A stretch of 64,000 nt of DNA from Nemopilema nomurai (taxonomy: Eukaryota; Cnidaria; Scyphozoa; Rhizostomeae; Rhizostomatidae), in assembly GCA_003864495.1 (NCBI GenBank), contig ML133415.1:88780-152779 (forward strand). Reading direction: 5' to 3'. Below the pieces are notes generated by a model. That model did no database searches. It saw only the letters and a list, made by a program, of their open reading frames with translations, and was not told the DNA's origin. The position numbers were made by a program, and so were the translations under genes. This document shows, piece by piece, positions 1-13,815 of the stretch. How positions within the stretch are numbered: position 1 is the first letter of the stretch; each line of letters begins with the position of its first letter.

Positions 1-3000
1 ACGACGAAGCTTGAAGAAGCGAACAACCTTATCAACAAATACGTGGATAATATTAGCGACTTGAAAGTGCAGCTTGTGCAAAGGAAGGACAGCAGAGTGG
101 AAGGACGAGATAGGCACGATGGTCCACCGACCACGGATGCCAAAGTGTTGACGGCGATTCCAGAGGAAAGGGGGTTTGGAACGTTGAGCCCCAGTAGCGA
201 TACGTCGTCGGAGAGAGGAGACGCAAGTGATTTAGAAAACAAGTTTATTAATTTGAAGGAGAAAATGAAGCGTATTGAAAAGGAGCTGTTTGTGAAGTCG
301 AAGGAGTTGGAGAAAGCGAATGAAAGTAGGTCGAAGGTAGCCAAGTATACGAGGACATTGCTGCAAGAATTGGAAGCTAAGTTGAACGATACGCAACGGA
401 AAATGTTGGAAGCTAGCGAGAGACTGAGTGACACTACGATGGAACTGGAGATGGAACGAGATCGGAGGCGCAGACTCGAATCGGAGATCGAACAGCACAG
501 CTACAGTCGACACAGTAGCGTGTCATCGTCGCTAAGCGAACAGAATAGCATCGACATGCCCGAAACAGCGTCGCAAAGCGATACGGAAGTGAGTAATCGT
601 TACGTCGACTATTACCGATCGCGGTTCCGCGAGGCAGAGGGCACGCTCTTGGAGAAAGACAAAAAGCTTAGCGAATCTCAAACGAAGTATAAGGATCTCG
701 AAAGCAAGTATCGAAATGTTCTAAAACAGTGCCGTTCGCTAGACGATATACAAATAAAACTTTCCGATGCAACTCATAAGCTTAGTGATAGACAATTGAA
801 GATTCATGAATTGACTCGGGAAGTCGAAAAGTTACGAGGTTACGAACGTGGCTACGATCGTAAAGCGAAAGAACTACAGTTATCGACAGATAAAGTGAAG
901 GAATTTGAAGGGCAATTAAGCGAACTTAGAAAGAGATTTACTGTACAAGAAAAGGAACTAGAAGGGTTTAAGATAAGAGAAGTTGTCATGAAAGAGAGGC
1001 TGACGGCTTTCGAAGAGGAGAGCTCCGATGAGGAGGAGGAAGAAGATGAGGTATACGAGGAAGTCGATGCCGAGGCTAGACTGGAGAAGAGTATTGAAAC
1101 GAAAGCGAGAGTGGAAAGAACGATTGATCTCGAAGGTCAGGTGAGGTTGCTGAACAACGAGAACACGGTGTTGACGGAGTCGTTAAGCACACTTGAGAGG
1201 AAGCTGGAGGCGTATGAAGAAGAGAATGCCGGGAAGTCCGTTGAAGGTGCGGATGAGCATGATAAGACCGGGGGATTGGAAGCTACTGAACTTGAAGGTC
1301 GTGTAAAAGAGCTGGAGGAGAAGTTGATACAGCAGGAGGATAAGTATTATTTGAGCATATCAGAATTGAAGGAAAAGCACAGGTGTGACCTGGATGCACT
1401 TAGAAGTAGCACTAGGCATGACATGGCACACCTCGCAAAACTAAAAGAGGAGCACGCACAGCTGAAAAACGAAATAGATACGAAAATGCTTGTCGAGTCG
1501 AAAGACAACGATGAGCGGAGCAAACTGATTGAAAGTGTCACAGAGCTGAAGCAGCGATCTGATGAGACAAACCAACAATTGGCAGAGCAGCAGAGTAGAG
1601 CCATGGCTGCAGAAGAAAGGATACAAACTTTAGAGGCAGAAAATAAAGATCTAATTTCGGAAATAGGGAATAAAGCCACTCTTGTTGCTGAGTTGAGTGA
1701 GAAGTTGAAGGACAACGAATCTACGCTCGTCTCGAAGGCTGAAGTAGCGGGGCAGCTGCAAAAGTTACACCTTGAAAAGGATGACTTGTTGAAGAACCTT
1801 GAAAAGGAAAATGTAAAACTACGCGAGAATTTAGCCGCGATGGAAAATGCCATGCTTGTAGCGTCGGGAAAGAAATTCGAGGCTGAAGCACAGGAACGAG
1901 GTGATGAAAATGAAGGAGGTAGATCAAGTGATACGGGTGCTGATGGTGGATTGAAGGAAGAACTCAATCATCTGAGGAATACGCTGATAAAATCGCAAGG
2001 TTTGAAATTTAGTACAAGAATCAACTGGAAGAGGCCGCAAGGAAATACCTGGAGAGTGAACAAAGGGTGATAGAGCTGGCTGCAAACCTCGATTCTAAGT
2101 CAGGTAAGGCGACCTTTGCGTCTTTTTAAAAGGATTTTTATGTAGAGGTGAAGAAGAGGCCATTGTTACAGCGAAAATGCTGGAAGAATTACCAAAGCCT
2201 TGTACTTTCCCCTTTACTTCTCTAAGGTATCTTCCAGTATGCGCACTCATTTAAATGCGAGCATCTTAGATATTTCTAATAGTCTTTGCTATGGGATGTC
2301 TCCGTTATCGGAAATGATTGATAATAGTTTATAAGAAATAGATATGTTGTAAAGTTTTGTTCTTGTGAGTGGGCTTTATTTTAGTTACAAGTTCTCCTCC
2401 ACAAGTGTTGTCTGTATACTTTTAAAGGGTTCCAGGTTTTATAAGGATTTAGAAACTGAATAACTTCTTAATGAAAAACGAGTCTTTAAATCAGGCATCT
2501 TTCAGAAGCCACATGAGGCAATTGCATTGTCTTAAGACATAGAGCGGTTGTTTCACAAGTTAAGAAATACAAATGTCAGTTCTTTATGGTAATAAAGACA
2601 TAAGCCGGTAGAAACAATATTCTTCGGGTATTGGACTATTGATCCGATCTTAATTATATCGTAATATATTCAGAAGTAGGCACATTGTTGTAGTGAGATA
2701 ATGACCGGAAATTATATCTAGGCCCTGTTGACACTTGGCATTGATATAAAAACGAAACACGATTGATGTTTAACCATTTTATCTCCATATATTGGCCAAA
2801 ACTCTAAATTGCCATGCAGAAATAAATTAAAGCATTTGCAAGAAGCCGCAGTGGAATTCGACTTAATGTTTTTCCATTTAAAACGGGTCTCGCGGGATGC
2901 CTTGACTTGTTAAATTGTTTTGCTGTCCTAAGAAGGATACCTTTCGGCAATTGCAATGGGACATCAATTTTCGCAGCCATTCGATTGATTAATGTTCTGT

Positions 3001-6000
3001 GGAGAATACCTGATATTCTATCTTAAACTGTTTTATTTTTAGCGCTTTATTAGTCTTGTTACTTTTTCCAATGTATCATCGAATTTCATCATCCCCCTCC
3101 CCTTATTTTGTTTCCTGCTTCTGCACTCCGCGTCTGCAGCGATGACTGTGTTGCCACTATGTTTTATTTGGGAACAAAATAAGGCGTATTTCACTATTTT
3201 GTTTTTATTGTCGAACAGCAAGGAGGGTATTAATATGAGGCTCGGATGGCCAGATTGCAAATATGCATTCTTCTCCAGGGTTAGAGAGTAGCCTGAGGGA
3301 TGACATGGTGGCGATTCAAGCGAAGATAGAGGCAATGCGAAGGCAGCTGATTGAGTCACAAGATCTGCTACAGTCCAAGTCGGTGGAGCTTGAGAAAGAG
3401 CGAAGCAATATTTCTCATCTCGTTGATGTGACAAGTGCATACATCAAGGAATTAGAGAATTCTCTTTCGGAGACACGAGACAAGAACGCGGAGCTACAGA
3501 GCATAGTCGAGGAAACGAGGAACAACAATGGGAAAAGAGTGCCACCAGAGGGGTATGCAGAGAAGGATCGCAACGACAGCTTGTCAGACCAATCGGACAT
3601 TGAAGGGTCGAACAAGGACAAGGAGTTTGAAGGGGAAAAAGACCGGCTGCTTTTGGAGAACCAACAATTACACACGAGAATCTTTGAACTGGAATCAGAG
3701 GTCTCTCGCCTTGACAATAAATTCAAAGAAGAAACCAGCGAATTGAGGGATCTCCACGAAAAGCAATTGCAAATGGCTTACGCGGAAAGAAACGTGGACG
3801 AAAAAGACAGTGGAGCTGGTTGTCTGTCTAAGGAAGACCAGGCACTCAGTGAGAGGTAAGTTTTGCTTACCCTCCATTTCATATCCTTCTGTTGGCATCA
3901 TCTACTTGATGCATCGATTGCCTTTCCTTGCGTCCATGTCCTTATGATGCATTTAAACTCGTCATTATGTTTTCCGACGATTGATAAAGAATTATCCTCT
4001 TCACCATTGTTTGTCCCGGTTCATTTGATTTATTCCCTTTCTATTGTCTACGTTTAGAAATACGAGTGAGTGTCGGGATTAGTTTGAAATACGTTTGCAT
4101 TAAGCTTCGCTTTGAACACCTTTCCGAGTAATCCATGCTTTTCTTTGAAGTCAGCCAAATTTTTCCGTTGAAATAAAAGTGAAACAATTGCAGGAAAATC
4201 GTCAGAAACTACTTTTTAATACTCATTTGTTCCAGTCCTAACCTATTTGATATCTGATTTGGAATCGATGTGACTGCCTGTACAAAAAAACTACCCTTAC
4301 TTTTTAGCCATTGTGTCCCCATTTGTCTTTCAGTTCTGAAATAGTATTTGCAATTTATTTCGTATTTCGAGCTCCTTCTCATAACCTCAAAATTGTTGTT
4401 AGAAGACTGATAATCGACTTCATCCAAATAGACCACATATTGCCCTGAACCTTCAGTTCGTTAGAGCCCTGTCACCACCCATTAAAGTTACCCAATTTAT
4501 GTTCTATCGTTTCTTCGTAAATTGAAGGGAAGTTTAATTATGCTGTTGTTTATAGCTGTACTTCACAATAGAGTTCTAAAGTCATGACGGCACAAAATCT
4601 GTTTTAGAAATTTTTTTATTTGGATCCCCTAGCCTGAAAAAGCATCATAAAATATCTCTAAATAGACGAAAATAGCTAACTTTGTTACAAATTGGCTGAG
4701 ATATGTCTGAAATTGGCTCTTTCCCCATCGAACTTATTTTGCCCTCTGTGCATAAACTTAACGAACAGAGCCATGATAACAGTTATTCGTTAGTAAACTT
4801 CAATTCTTTCATCGGCCATGTCTCAAACGTTTTTAGACATAAACGGCCAATGATGGTCTTCTTGGCCTTTAATTAAAATTCTAGGTTTTTTGGTGACGTC
4901 ACACTTTGGAACTCTATAGCAAGAACCATAATTTCGCATAACTTTGGTAGGAGGGGGAGGGGGGGGTTTCGGGAACACTTCACCTCAATGCTGAAAAGTA
5001 GGGGAACGTGCCCCATGCGCCCCCGTTTCCTACATCTACATGTAGCCGCGTGTTAGCCAAGTTACTACGAAAGGCCTACAAAAGCCAAATTACTTTGTAA
5101 CAATATCATTATTGCGTCCATACACTTCCCGAAAACGAGGGGTAAGACAATAACACATTAAAACAATACCCTTCTACATGCTTTGTTGTATTAACCAGAC
5201 GGCTGAAACTAATTCTAAGCTGCTTGAGATGTTTTCCGCAATGTTTTTCTCGAAGAAAACCTCTTTCCTCCACCACAATTCGACAGCAAAAAGAGTTTCA
5301 AAAACATTTACGAATGAGGATTTCCTTCTAAGATAAATCCGTTTTGGTAATACGAGGATCCCCAAAAGTGTTTGTCTTTAGTCTTCAGTGCTTCGGCATA
5401 TTAATGATTGGTGGAAGGCTGATTTTCAACGCTTGCGGATAGAAGCCCCACTGATTCTGGATGTGATAGATGTGAACTGGCACAGCGCCTTCGCCGTCTC
5501 GATTGGCCTTGGCAATCACAGTCTAGGTAGCCACTGCTTGTGTCAAACCGATAGGCCATTGATATGGAAACCGTAGAAAAATCACTGAGAAAGATTTTTC
5601 TTAATTGTTTTAGTACCAGTTTCACTCATTCAAATTGTGTCTTCAGCTTAATTTCGAGTTTGCTTTTCATTAATCTAAGATTCCCCTTGATATATGATAC
5701 TCCATTCCACGTCAAAGCTTTGATACCAATCAATACTTTCCAAAAACAGTCGAGTATATAGTGTTCATGTGAGAGCAGCTATGACACTCGAGCCTTCAGT
5801 TTCACTTTGACCATTCGTGCCTGGGGCCTGGGCAATGATGACCTCACTGAGGCAGCTCTATTCAAGGCACAATTGTTAAGGTGAACCCAAGCAGTTAGAA
5901 TACTCTTTGGAAGTAGACTAGGCGAAGATACGTTATCTCCAATCGTCACGTCCAAATTTGGCAACAAATAGCTTCTGACCAAACATGTTTGGCTTATCCT

Positions 6001-9000
6001 AGATTGGAATGCATTCGGCTTGATATTTCTGGATCATCACTGTCTGTTAATTAAATTTGAATGCGAGGCAAATTTTAGGGTCAAGCAGTTGACATTTCTT
6101 CGAAGCCTCCCTTCCAAATCCAACACCAACAGAAATGGCAAACACCCTGCGGTGACGTATCTCCTCCTATTGACGCGCCCTCATCTTAGGCCGTCCTCCT
6201 TTCCACAGCCCAAGTGGCTCTTTGCTGAGGGCGTGACGCTTTGCTGAGGGCGTGGCGCTTGTAGCAGCCTTCCATTCCTCACGGTGTGCTTTCAGTCTAA
6301 TTTCTGGCACATCACTCGCCCGAAACGATGTGTTAGGATCAGCTTGCTTTTTATTTCGTCTTTCTAAGCCACTTGTTTACTTCCATTCTCGCTTATCTGA
6401 AAGCTTCGACGCTCCGAATATTCTTGTATCTCCCGAAATGGAAGCCAAATTCGTCTTCACGGCTCGCAAGCTTATGGCCATGTTTATGCCGTTCTGTCGC
6501 GTATCCACACCAGGGCCGTGATTTCTGCCACCGCTTCAAGTGCCCGCTGGCTAGCCTCGTTTGATTTGCTGTCGCCAAATCTGTCACTTGCCGACGTGCG
6601 TGTGGACGAGTGCGGAGGAGCTTCAAAGCTGGCGCCCCGTTGTTTACGTTCGGCAAGAGAGCGCAGCGTGACTGTCCAATTTTAGCTGTTATTCCGATGC
6701 CAATATTCCAGTCAACACTCTCCCAGTCACCACTCCGCGGATGGGTGCTGTCTGGTCAGTGTTTTGATTTCACAATTCAGGCCCGTGTTAATTCGCCGCT
6801 CTGCTTTCGTGCCATGAAGTGTTTTGTCAATACATTCGCTTGAATTTTACAACGAAGTGGAGCCGGATTGGGAATACAGTTCCCGGGAAATGATGCTCGG
6901 AGTCGTGTTTCCAGTAGCACAAACGGGTGCAGTGTGTTGGAGTTGTGTTTCCGCTGATTGTATCAAACTCGTTGTTCTCTCCAACTTATGACTTCAGTGA
7001 TCGGCTGCAAAAAAGGCTGAACTTTGCTGGCTGCAACCTTTTCTTATTCATCTACTTGACCCAGGAAGTCGTTTCAAAGAAGGAGCACCCTCCCCTAAAG
7101 ACAGATCTTTGCAATTTCGACGATGCTTCGGCAAGGGAAAAGAAACGCGAGTGACTCTTCATCGGAGCTTGATTACATTTTTGCCAGGCGAAAGTATGGT
7201 TGTTGGACGCGGGAAACCCGCAGGTGAAAAGCTTCCCAGATTTCATTGATTTCGTTTGCCAAAGCTATTATTGTCCTATAGGCACTGTCAACTGTTCCAA
7301 TATTTTGCGAGGCGGAAATCGAGTCCCGTCGGGCGAACAGAGACGCATGTATTGCCCAATCGAGAAGGCTCTATACCCTTCTCAAGCAATGGTTGAGAAT
7401 TTCCGTTGCATTTTGAAACAAGCTGTAGATTTCTGCGTTTGCTTCGTATATGCGTCATGTTTTCGTTTGCCTTGAGTGCATCGAACCTCTATTCAGCTGT
7501 ACTTTTCAAGTAGCATAGAAACGGTGTTGTAAAAGACTCCTTTAAAACGCATACTTTATTGCCGGCCAGCGTTGAAAGTAGTGAAATTTTTGTTATTGTT
7601 TCGTCCTTTAGAGTGAGTGATCCCCTTGTCCCTTCGCAATATCAAGTTCGTTATCATACCTTCTCGGTGGCAATGTTCTTTCCTTTTCCCATATTCTCAA
7701 ACTTTTAAAAAAATCTTTCATAGGCCAAATCGACTTGTACACCTTATTAAAACATTTCATGGCGGTCGATTCATGGCAGGGGTGTAAAATATTGACCTGG
7801 GGCTGTCCTTTCATGTAAATTTTTAACTTCAACCCCTTAAACGAGCAATTTGCAAAGTCAGTCTGCCAATTTGGAGTCAGACAACATGCTCTGTAACCGA
7901 AGTCGCACAGAAGATCGTAGTTGCAAAAGCGAAAATCTCAGTCCAAATAAAGATCATAACAGAATTTTCTTTGATTTGTAATATTTGCTCGTGAGTTATT
8001 CGGTATAATTCCGGAATCCCGGTTTGTACAAGTAAACCTACGTTTTCAATTAGAATTGAATTTCAACAGAGAAGCTGGTAATTCGCGGAATTTCTTTTAA
8101 ATTAACTTGTTTTATTATGTTTGAACTACAGTTGGCGATTCTTGTTTATAGGCCTGCTAGTGTTGGTAGGAAGAACGAGAGTGAGGGAACTGAAGACGGA
8201 GAAAAGGAGCAGATTGATGAAATGCAGGAGCTCCGAGCAGAATTGGAACATGCCAAGAAAAGCCACGAGGAGGAAATGCGACTAAAGGAAGAGGCCCATT
8301 CCAAACTCATCGAGGAGCTCCGAGAAGAAATGGAAAAGTCATTAGCGGTAAGTTGCTATGAGCCCGGTGCATTCGGTGACCAACAAGAGTCATATTGTCA
8401 GGGTCCATACTATGGGCCTAGAATCTCAAATCACTTTAATTTGAGGTCACAGGTTTTTAATGGAAAATACCTCGCTTCGCAAGAGGAAGCAGAGCCTTCG
8501 TTTGCCTTTTGACTGACCGCCCCATTCTTCTAATTTTCTGTCTTGGTAGTTCATCTTTTTGTTAAATTTCTTCTAGAACAGTTCTTATTTTCCTGTAACC
8601 GTCCAACATATACTTTCCCAAAGGAAGTATATGGGTTCATGACGACCTGATTCCCCCTATCCTCTCACCTTGTAGTAGGTTTTCTAAGTAACTCATGTTG
8701 GCCTTTCTAGATTTCAGTTTAGAAGCAAACGCTAGTTGCTATATCCGGATAAAGAGTTTCTTTTCATATGAGATTTTCGTAACAATGCAATGAATTATCA
8801 GTCTAGAAAATATGTTGTACCTCTCTAGGTAGCATTTTCTTGTATGTTAAACTGGCCCAATCGGTATCTGAACTTTTAGGGCTGCCTCGGTAATATTCCA
8901 GTTTGATGCGATTAGTGATGAATTATCAAGCGACATTTAGGCCTAGCACTAGAGAGAACCTGTTTGCTTTTCTCACTTTTCTATTATGTACTCTACTGAC

Positions 9001-12000
9001 TTGCTTTACGGAGACATCATCGCTTTTCTCAGACATCGGTGAATTGTCATTAATGATGATATATGTTGCTGAGCTCTCATTCTGCATGAAAAGTCATGCC
9101 TGTTTGCTTTTGCAGGATACAATCAAAGCAATCAACAGCTCAATGATTAACCAGAATGCGAGTGGCTCAGACGAGCGGATTCGAGAATTGGAAAGGGAGA
9201 AAGAGGAACTGGTAACGAGGTACGAAAACGAGCTCGAGGCTGAGAAGGTGAGATCCCCCTTTGGCATAAAGACATTCGATTGCCTCCCTTTGTTCTTCTG
9301 CTTATTACATTTGGCTAGCCATCAAGAAAGTTTTAGCACACTTACTTACTTACTAAGAATCACTCCAATGTAGTAGCTTTTTGCATCTTATCCTGCTAGT
9401 TAAAAAGGTATTTACCAGTTCCCAACACTGTAGAGTCACAAGTGCACAGTCTTTGCACATTACGTACTATACCAGGCTTAGGATCTACTCAGAGAGGCTG
9501 TGTGTACATTTACACAAGCTGTTGTTGATTAATGAACAGTGCTTAGAAATTCGACACAAACTAGGACTAAGATCTAGGATTTTACTGTGAATCAGGTTTG
9601 GTAAAAATTGATTTTGAGAAAAAAATTTCGAAAAGGGGACGACGAATGGAGAAAAACCCCAATCGTTGAAAAAGGCGCATTTTTTAACTTGATGGGCTTA
9701 CCCCTTGAGATGGCAGAATGAGAATAGTTATGATGTTTTGCAACAGACCCTAAAATCAGGCTCTTCGGTTCAGTTTGGAAAAATCCGAACCAAATGGAAT
9801 CGGGAGGCCCATGAAAACATTTCAACAGAGAGTGTGAATCTGTTTATTATTACTCGCAAGGGAAGTATTAGCTCTATACTTACAGAAGTTGCAAAATGAT
9901 ATAGGTGCTCGAAGAGTCGGGCTTGTAATTTTTTTTAAGGCGAATATGGACGACCTCTCATTCCATGGGCTGTTTTGCCCTTCCAGCCGTCATTGTTATG
10001 CTGCAGATATTGTGCAAATGGTTTCCAAATCTCTTTTGTTTGTGCCATAATCATTTTAGAGCAAATAGTTTATTGGTCTTGTTTGTCCGCAGGAAGCGCA
10101 TCAAGCCGAGATGGAAGAGACCATTCGGGATATGCTCACAGTTACCGAAGTCTTCAAATCCGGAAAATACAGCGAAAAGGAAGATCCGGAGGTAATTAAT
10201 GTATTTACAAATAAAATTTCTGCAGAGAAATTACTCCGGGAGTCTATTGAAGGCTAGGCCCACCCTGTCAGTGTTACAGAGTGTATGCGGAACGTCTTTA
10301 AATGGTCGCTGTTTGCGTTTTTGACTGGGGGGCTGCTCCAGTTCCATTTTTGCCTCTATTTTGCATTGCTTAGGTGGGTTTTATTCTACGTTTTTCTTAA
10401 TTATGATACAAAAATCTTGTTATGGAGATTGGGCACATGGTATCGTTTATTGACAAATTAAGATTACTTCTACCCCCCAAAAAACTTTTGCCTTTTGTTA
10501 ACTGGTTGTTTCGTCATAGGATGCTGATGGCCACACGAGCCAAAAAAGTAGTCGAAGAAGCTCAATCGTGTCCACTGAAGGCATGGAAGAAGTGAGAAGA
10601 GAATTTGAGAAAAAGATGTCCCAAAAGGAAAAGGAGTACGAACGAGGAATAGAGAGCGTTAAGAAAGACATGATGATGGTGATCGAAGCCATGCAACATG
10701 GCGAGGCGTCTTCTGCGATTCTGGAGCTGACCAACAGAAACCAGACCTTGCAGAAGGAGTTAGATGCTGCCCTGGCAGATTTCGAGATCGAACGAGAGGA
10801 CCTGAAAATGAAAATTGAAAGGCTGGAGTCGAATAACTTTTTTGGCCTAAGGAGAAACGAAGAAATGGGGTCGAAGATTTTCCAGATGCAGACCGAGTTG
10901 GAAGAGATGGAACGAAAGCACAAGTTGGAGCTAGACGTTTACAAGGATGAAGAGAATTCAGATGCTATCCTTGAGCTGGTTAAAGTGAACGAAGATTTAG
11001 AAAAGAAGATAAAGGCACTGGATACGGAATTGCAAAACAGTTCTGAAAAGCATCTCGAGGAAATGGAGCTCTTGACTATGAAAGTACAAGAGGAAAAAAG
11101 AGTTGCAATTTGTGAAATGACCGACACAGTCTTGAACCTCGAAGGGGTTATTGATGAGATGAAAGACAGACACGACATGGACATAAAGGAATTTGAGGAG
11201 AGAAGTCGGGAAGAGAAGTTTGATGCGCTTGAAGAGATCCAGAAGAAGGTTGAAGAACTGGAGTTGTTGTTATCGCAAACCGCGGATGAGTACGAAGAGA
11301 GAGTTTCGCAAATCACTGAGGAACATGACCGGGAAATGCAGGAATTGAAGGAAGAGCTGCAGGCGAAGGTCGAGTATTACAAAACAGTGGGCGCAGGGAG
11401 ACAAGATACAAGCATGAGTATGGGGAATGGTGGAGACGGTGCACTGGAAAAGAGGTGCAGCGAGTTGGAGGTACAGCTCCGAGAAGCCGAGAAGGCGTGG
11501 GAGTTGAAGGTGGAAGAAATGAATGCTGGATTCGCAAAGGAAACCGAGGCGAAACAGCAGGATTTCAATAACCAGATAAGCGAAATTCGAAGCGAGTACG
11601 AAGAGAAACTGAAGTCTTGCATCAAAGAAAGTGCGCGGCGACACAGTGTTAGCAGTCGAAAAACAGAGTCGCAGAAGAGCAAGGAGCTGTCGCAAAGAGT
11701 TGTGGAGCTAGAGTTGGCACTTGAGGAGCAGCAAAAGCAGTACCAAGCAGAAATCGAAGACTACAAGCAAATAGTGAACAATTTCCAGGCCCTTGTTGCA
11801 GAGTTACGGGCAGATCAGCCAAATAATGTCGAAGATAAGGAAGCCTCGTCCGAAACTGCCGTGAGTTCACAAGATCAGTCAAAAGTGGCTCGGGTTCAAG
11901 CTTTGGAAAGCCAAATCGAAGGCTATGAAAAGCGTATTGAGTATTACAGAAAGAAAGCGGAAAAAGACGAGCAAAGCGAGAATTCGCGAGTCAGTGAACT

Positions 12001-13322
12001 TCAAGAAGAGGTCCATGGCTTGCGAAAGGAAATGAAGGCGCTTACTGAAAAGCATGGACAGGATTCTGAAAGTACTGCAGTGCCAGGTTTGTAGTTGTTG
12101 TTGTCGGGCAAATGTTTCTACCAGTCTTTGTGTCCAGTAAGCTAGAATAACGGCTCATTTTATTCTCAAAGGCCGGTCTAAGGAAGGTCTAATTTGAGCT
12201 ATGGAAGATCCCCCATAAAAAAAGCCATTCTTCTTCCGTATGGAAGACTGATTCTTCTTCCGTTTAGTATTTCACATCATGCAACATATCTAGGTGCCCT
12301 CGTAAATAGGTCAAAGTTCATGCAAGCCATACGTTTGTGGTCAACTTGCTCCACTGATACTGATGACTGATGGGTGTTTCGGCTGTTTTATCCAGAAACT
12401 GAGTCCAAACCTGTCCTACGAAGACGTTCAGAAGCCTACGACAGCTCAGAGCGAGTATCGAGTGCCAGGCAACAAAGACAGAAGAGGTGGTCAGATTTGC
12501 ACTTAACGGACATGGTCTTCACCAATGACGGGGTGGAGCCCAAGAAGACGAGTAGGGAGAGGGAACCCTGGAAGAGATGGTCAGACCTCCAGCTCAAGCA
12601 GGATCCCAGGCTGTTGTCTCAAATCAAGGTAGGCTGGGGACCCCTCCGTAATGCTTGGCCCAGCTATTGGCGCAGTGGCCGCGAATCAACTGGCTGTAGA
12701 GCCTGCAAATGTCTTAAGCCTCATTCTTCATGATAAATAGATACTTCGGGGTAGGGGTCAGACGAATATCAGTTTGTACTCGTATAGGAATTCTTTGAAG
12801 CCCGAATTGCCAGTCATATATTAGGCTATATGTTTTTTGCACGTGCGGAACCTTTGTTGGTTGAGTTCTTCATTTTGCAAAGTAGTAATAATTTTTTTGA
12901 GCAGATTCGCAGATGAGCACTTTTATCTGAAAGTGGTTTTGTATTTGTATATGAGTCCTTTATTTCATCAAGTTATTTTATTTTCAAGAAATCTCCAAGG
13001 AGCATGAAAAAACCTAAATTGCTAATAATCTCAATCAGTACACTTTTTCACTTTGGAGCGAATTTAAACTGCTAAAAGCTTTGTCTGTCATTTGCTATTA
13101 ACCTCGTTACCATGTTCTAGCTTTCAAAGCTTCTAAAAAAGCGATAAGATTTGTTTAATTTTTGGAAGCAGTTAATTGCTCGTCTTTGAAACCCAGTTTG
13201 TTTTGCAGAAGGACGATGGAACGAGGTCAGGGTCAGTCGCCAGTCGAAAGAAGCTGTGGGAAAACCCGGGTGGTGACGAGTCGCGAAAACCCCAACGCCC
13301 CTTGTCAAGCATCCGTCCTTGA
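1..13322 (+). CDS. Long coiled-coil protein, 3' eight exons (5' end outside window)
   Basis: Exons read as 1-2103, 3279-3855, 8152-8347, 9116-9247, 10093-10191, 10520-12086, 12396-12628 and 13209-13322 (TGA). All junctions are GT-AG and the phases join (1, 2, 0, 0, 0, 1, 0). The visible part is about 1,670 residues, nearly all charged heptad coiled coil (Glu, Lys, Gln, Leu). It is interrupted by Ser-rich linkers (near 487-590 and 10535-10580) and an acidic run near 1021-1075. The non-coiled tail carries two copies of a KRWSDL motif (near 12480 and 12570), then basic sequence ending SSIRP. Such proteins are usually tethers, golgins or centrosomal scaffolds; I cannot name the family. One base appears missing near 2011: the frame changes from ...SQGLKF to YKNQLEEAARKYLE with no usable intron. 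Introns 2104-3278 and 3856-8151 hold nothing I recognise beyond a 19 bp tandem duplication at 6220-6257. Confidence 0.85.
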
Positions 13323-13499
13323 GGTGGGTACTGTTCTTCAGTCGAATTGATACCTGCCAGATCAAACGCGTTTGTAGCGGTACTTTGATGGCTTTAAGTG
13401 TTGATAAGCTCCTGATACTAACGATTTGGACTAAATGTCAATTGATGAGCTAAACCTGTAGACTGTTTGCTTCAGATGTATATGTGAATGATTATGCAG

Positions 13500-13810
13500 G
13501 TATTTATTTGAGTCTGTCTACATTTCAATGGAAAATCCCATTCTTTGTGGACAAAAAGAGTTCGTCTTTTCCCTTGGGCTCTTCCAAAGTTAGGTATTAA
13601 GTAACGCTGATTGGTCAATTATAACCAATCACGCGCTCTGCTTATCACCCTCAAGTGTTTTCGATCCGCATCTGGCTATTTATTCTGTCAGCTTTTGGTT
13701 ATTTTCCGACGTTTGCATATAGTACTTTGAGTATGCGAAAAACTAGTTCCGCTTTATCATGCCATTGTGAAGTTTTGTGCCTCAAAGCACTTGTTCACGT
13801 ATTTATTTGA
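13500..13810 (+). repeat. Hairpin repeat family, copy A (interior inverted)
   Basis: Flanked by an exact 12 bp direct repeat, GTATTTATTTGA, at 13500-13511 and 13799-13810. The right part (from about 13725) matches copies B, C and D in direct orientation and ends in the shared tail ...AAAGCACTTGTTCAC. The segment at about 13540-13717 matches the interior of copy C (34714-34895) on the opposite strand. It lies in the presumed 3' UTR or downstream flank of the coiled-coil gene. Confidence 0.85.
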
Positions 13811-13815
13811 ATAAA
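13810..13815 (+). promoter_or_regulatory. Candidate poly(A) signal of the coiled-coil gene
   Basis: AATAAA about 490 bases after the stop codon. Its first base is the last base of copy A's right flanking repeat, so the signal sits exactly at the repeat boundary. A second AATAAA lies at 14910-14915. Which one is used cannot be told from sequence. Confidence 0.35.

Noticed and set aside
2003..2016. Micro-introns of 13-25 bases to explain frame changes near 2011 and 19135
   Set aside because: They are far below the minimum animal intron size, and the lengths do not restore frame with GT-AG ends; a missing base is simpler.
6020..7475. Cluster of short ORFs in the large second intron of the coiled-coil gene
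   Set aside because: None has recognisable content or phase-compatible splice sites with the flanking exons.
9965..10199. Two overlapping plus-strand ORFs
   Set aside because: The third frame, between good splice sites at 10093-10191, continues the coiled coil in phase.
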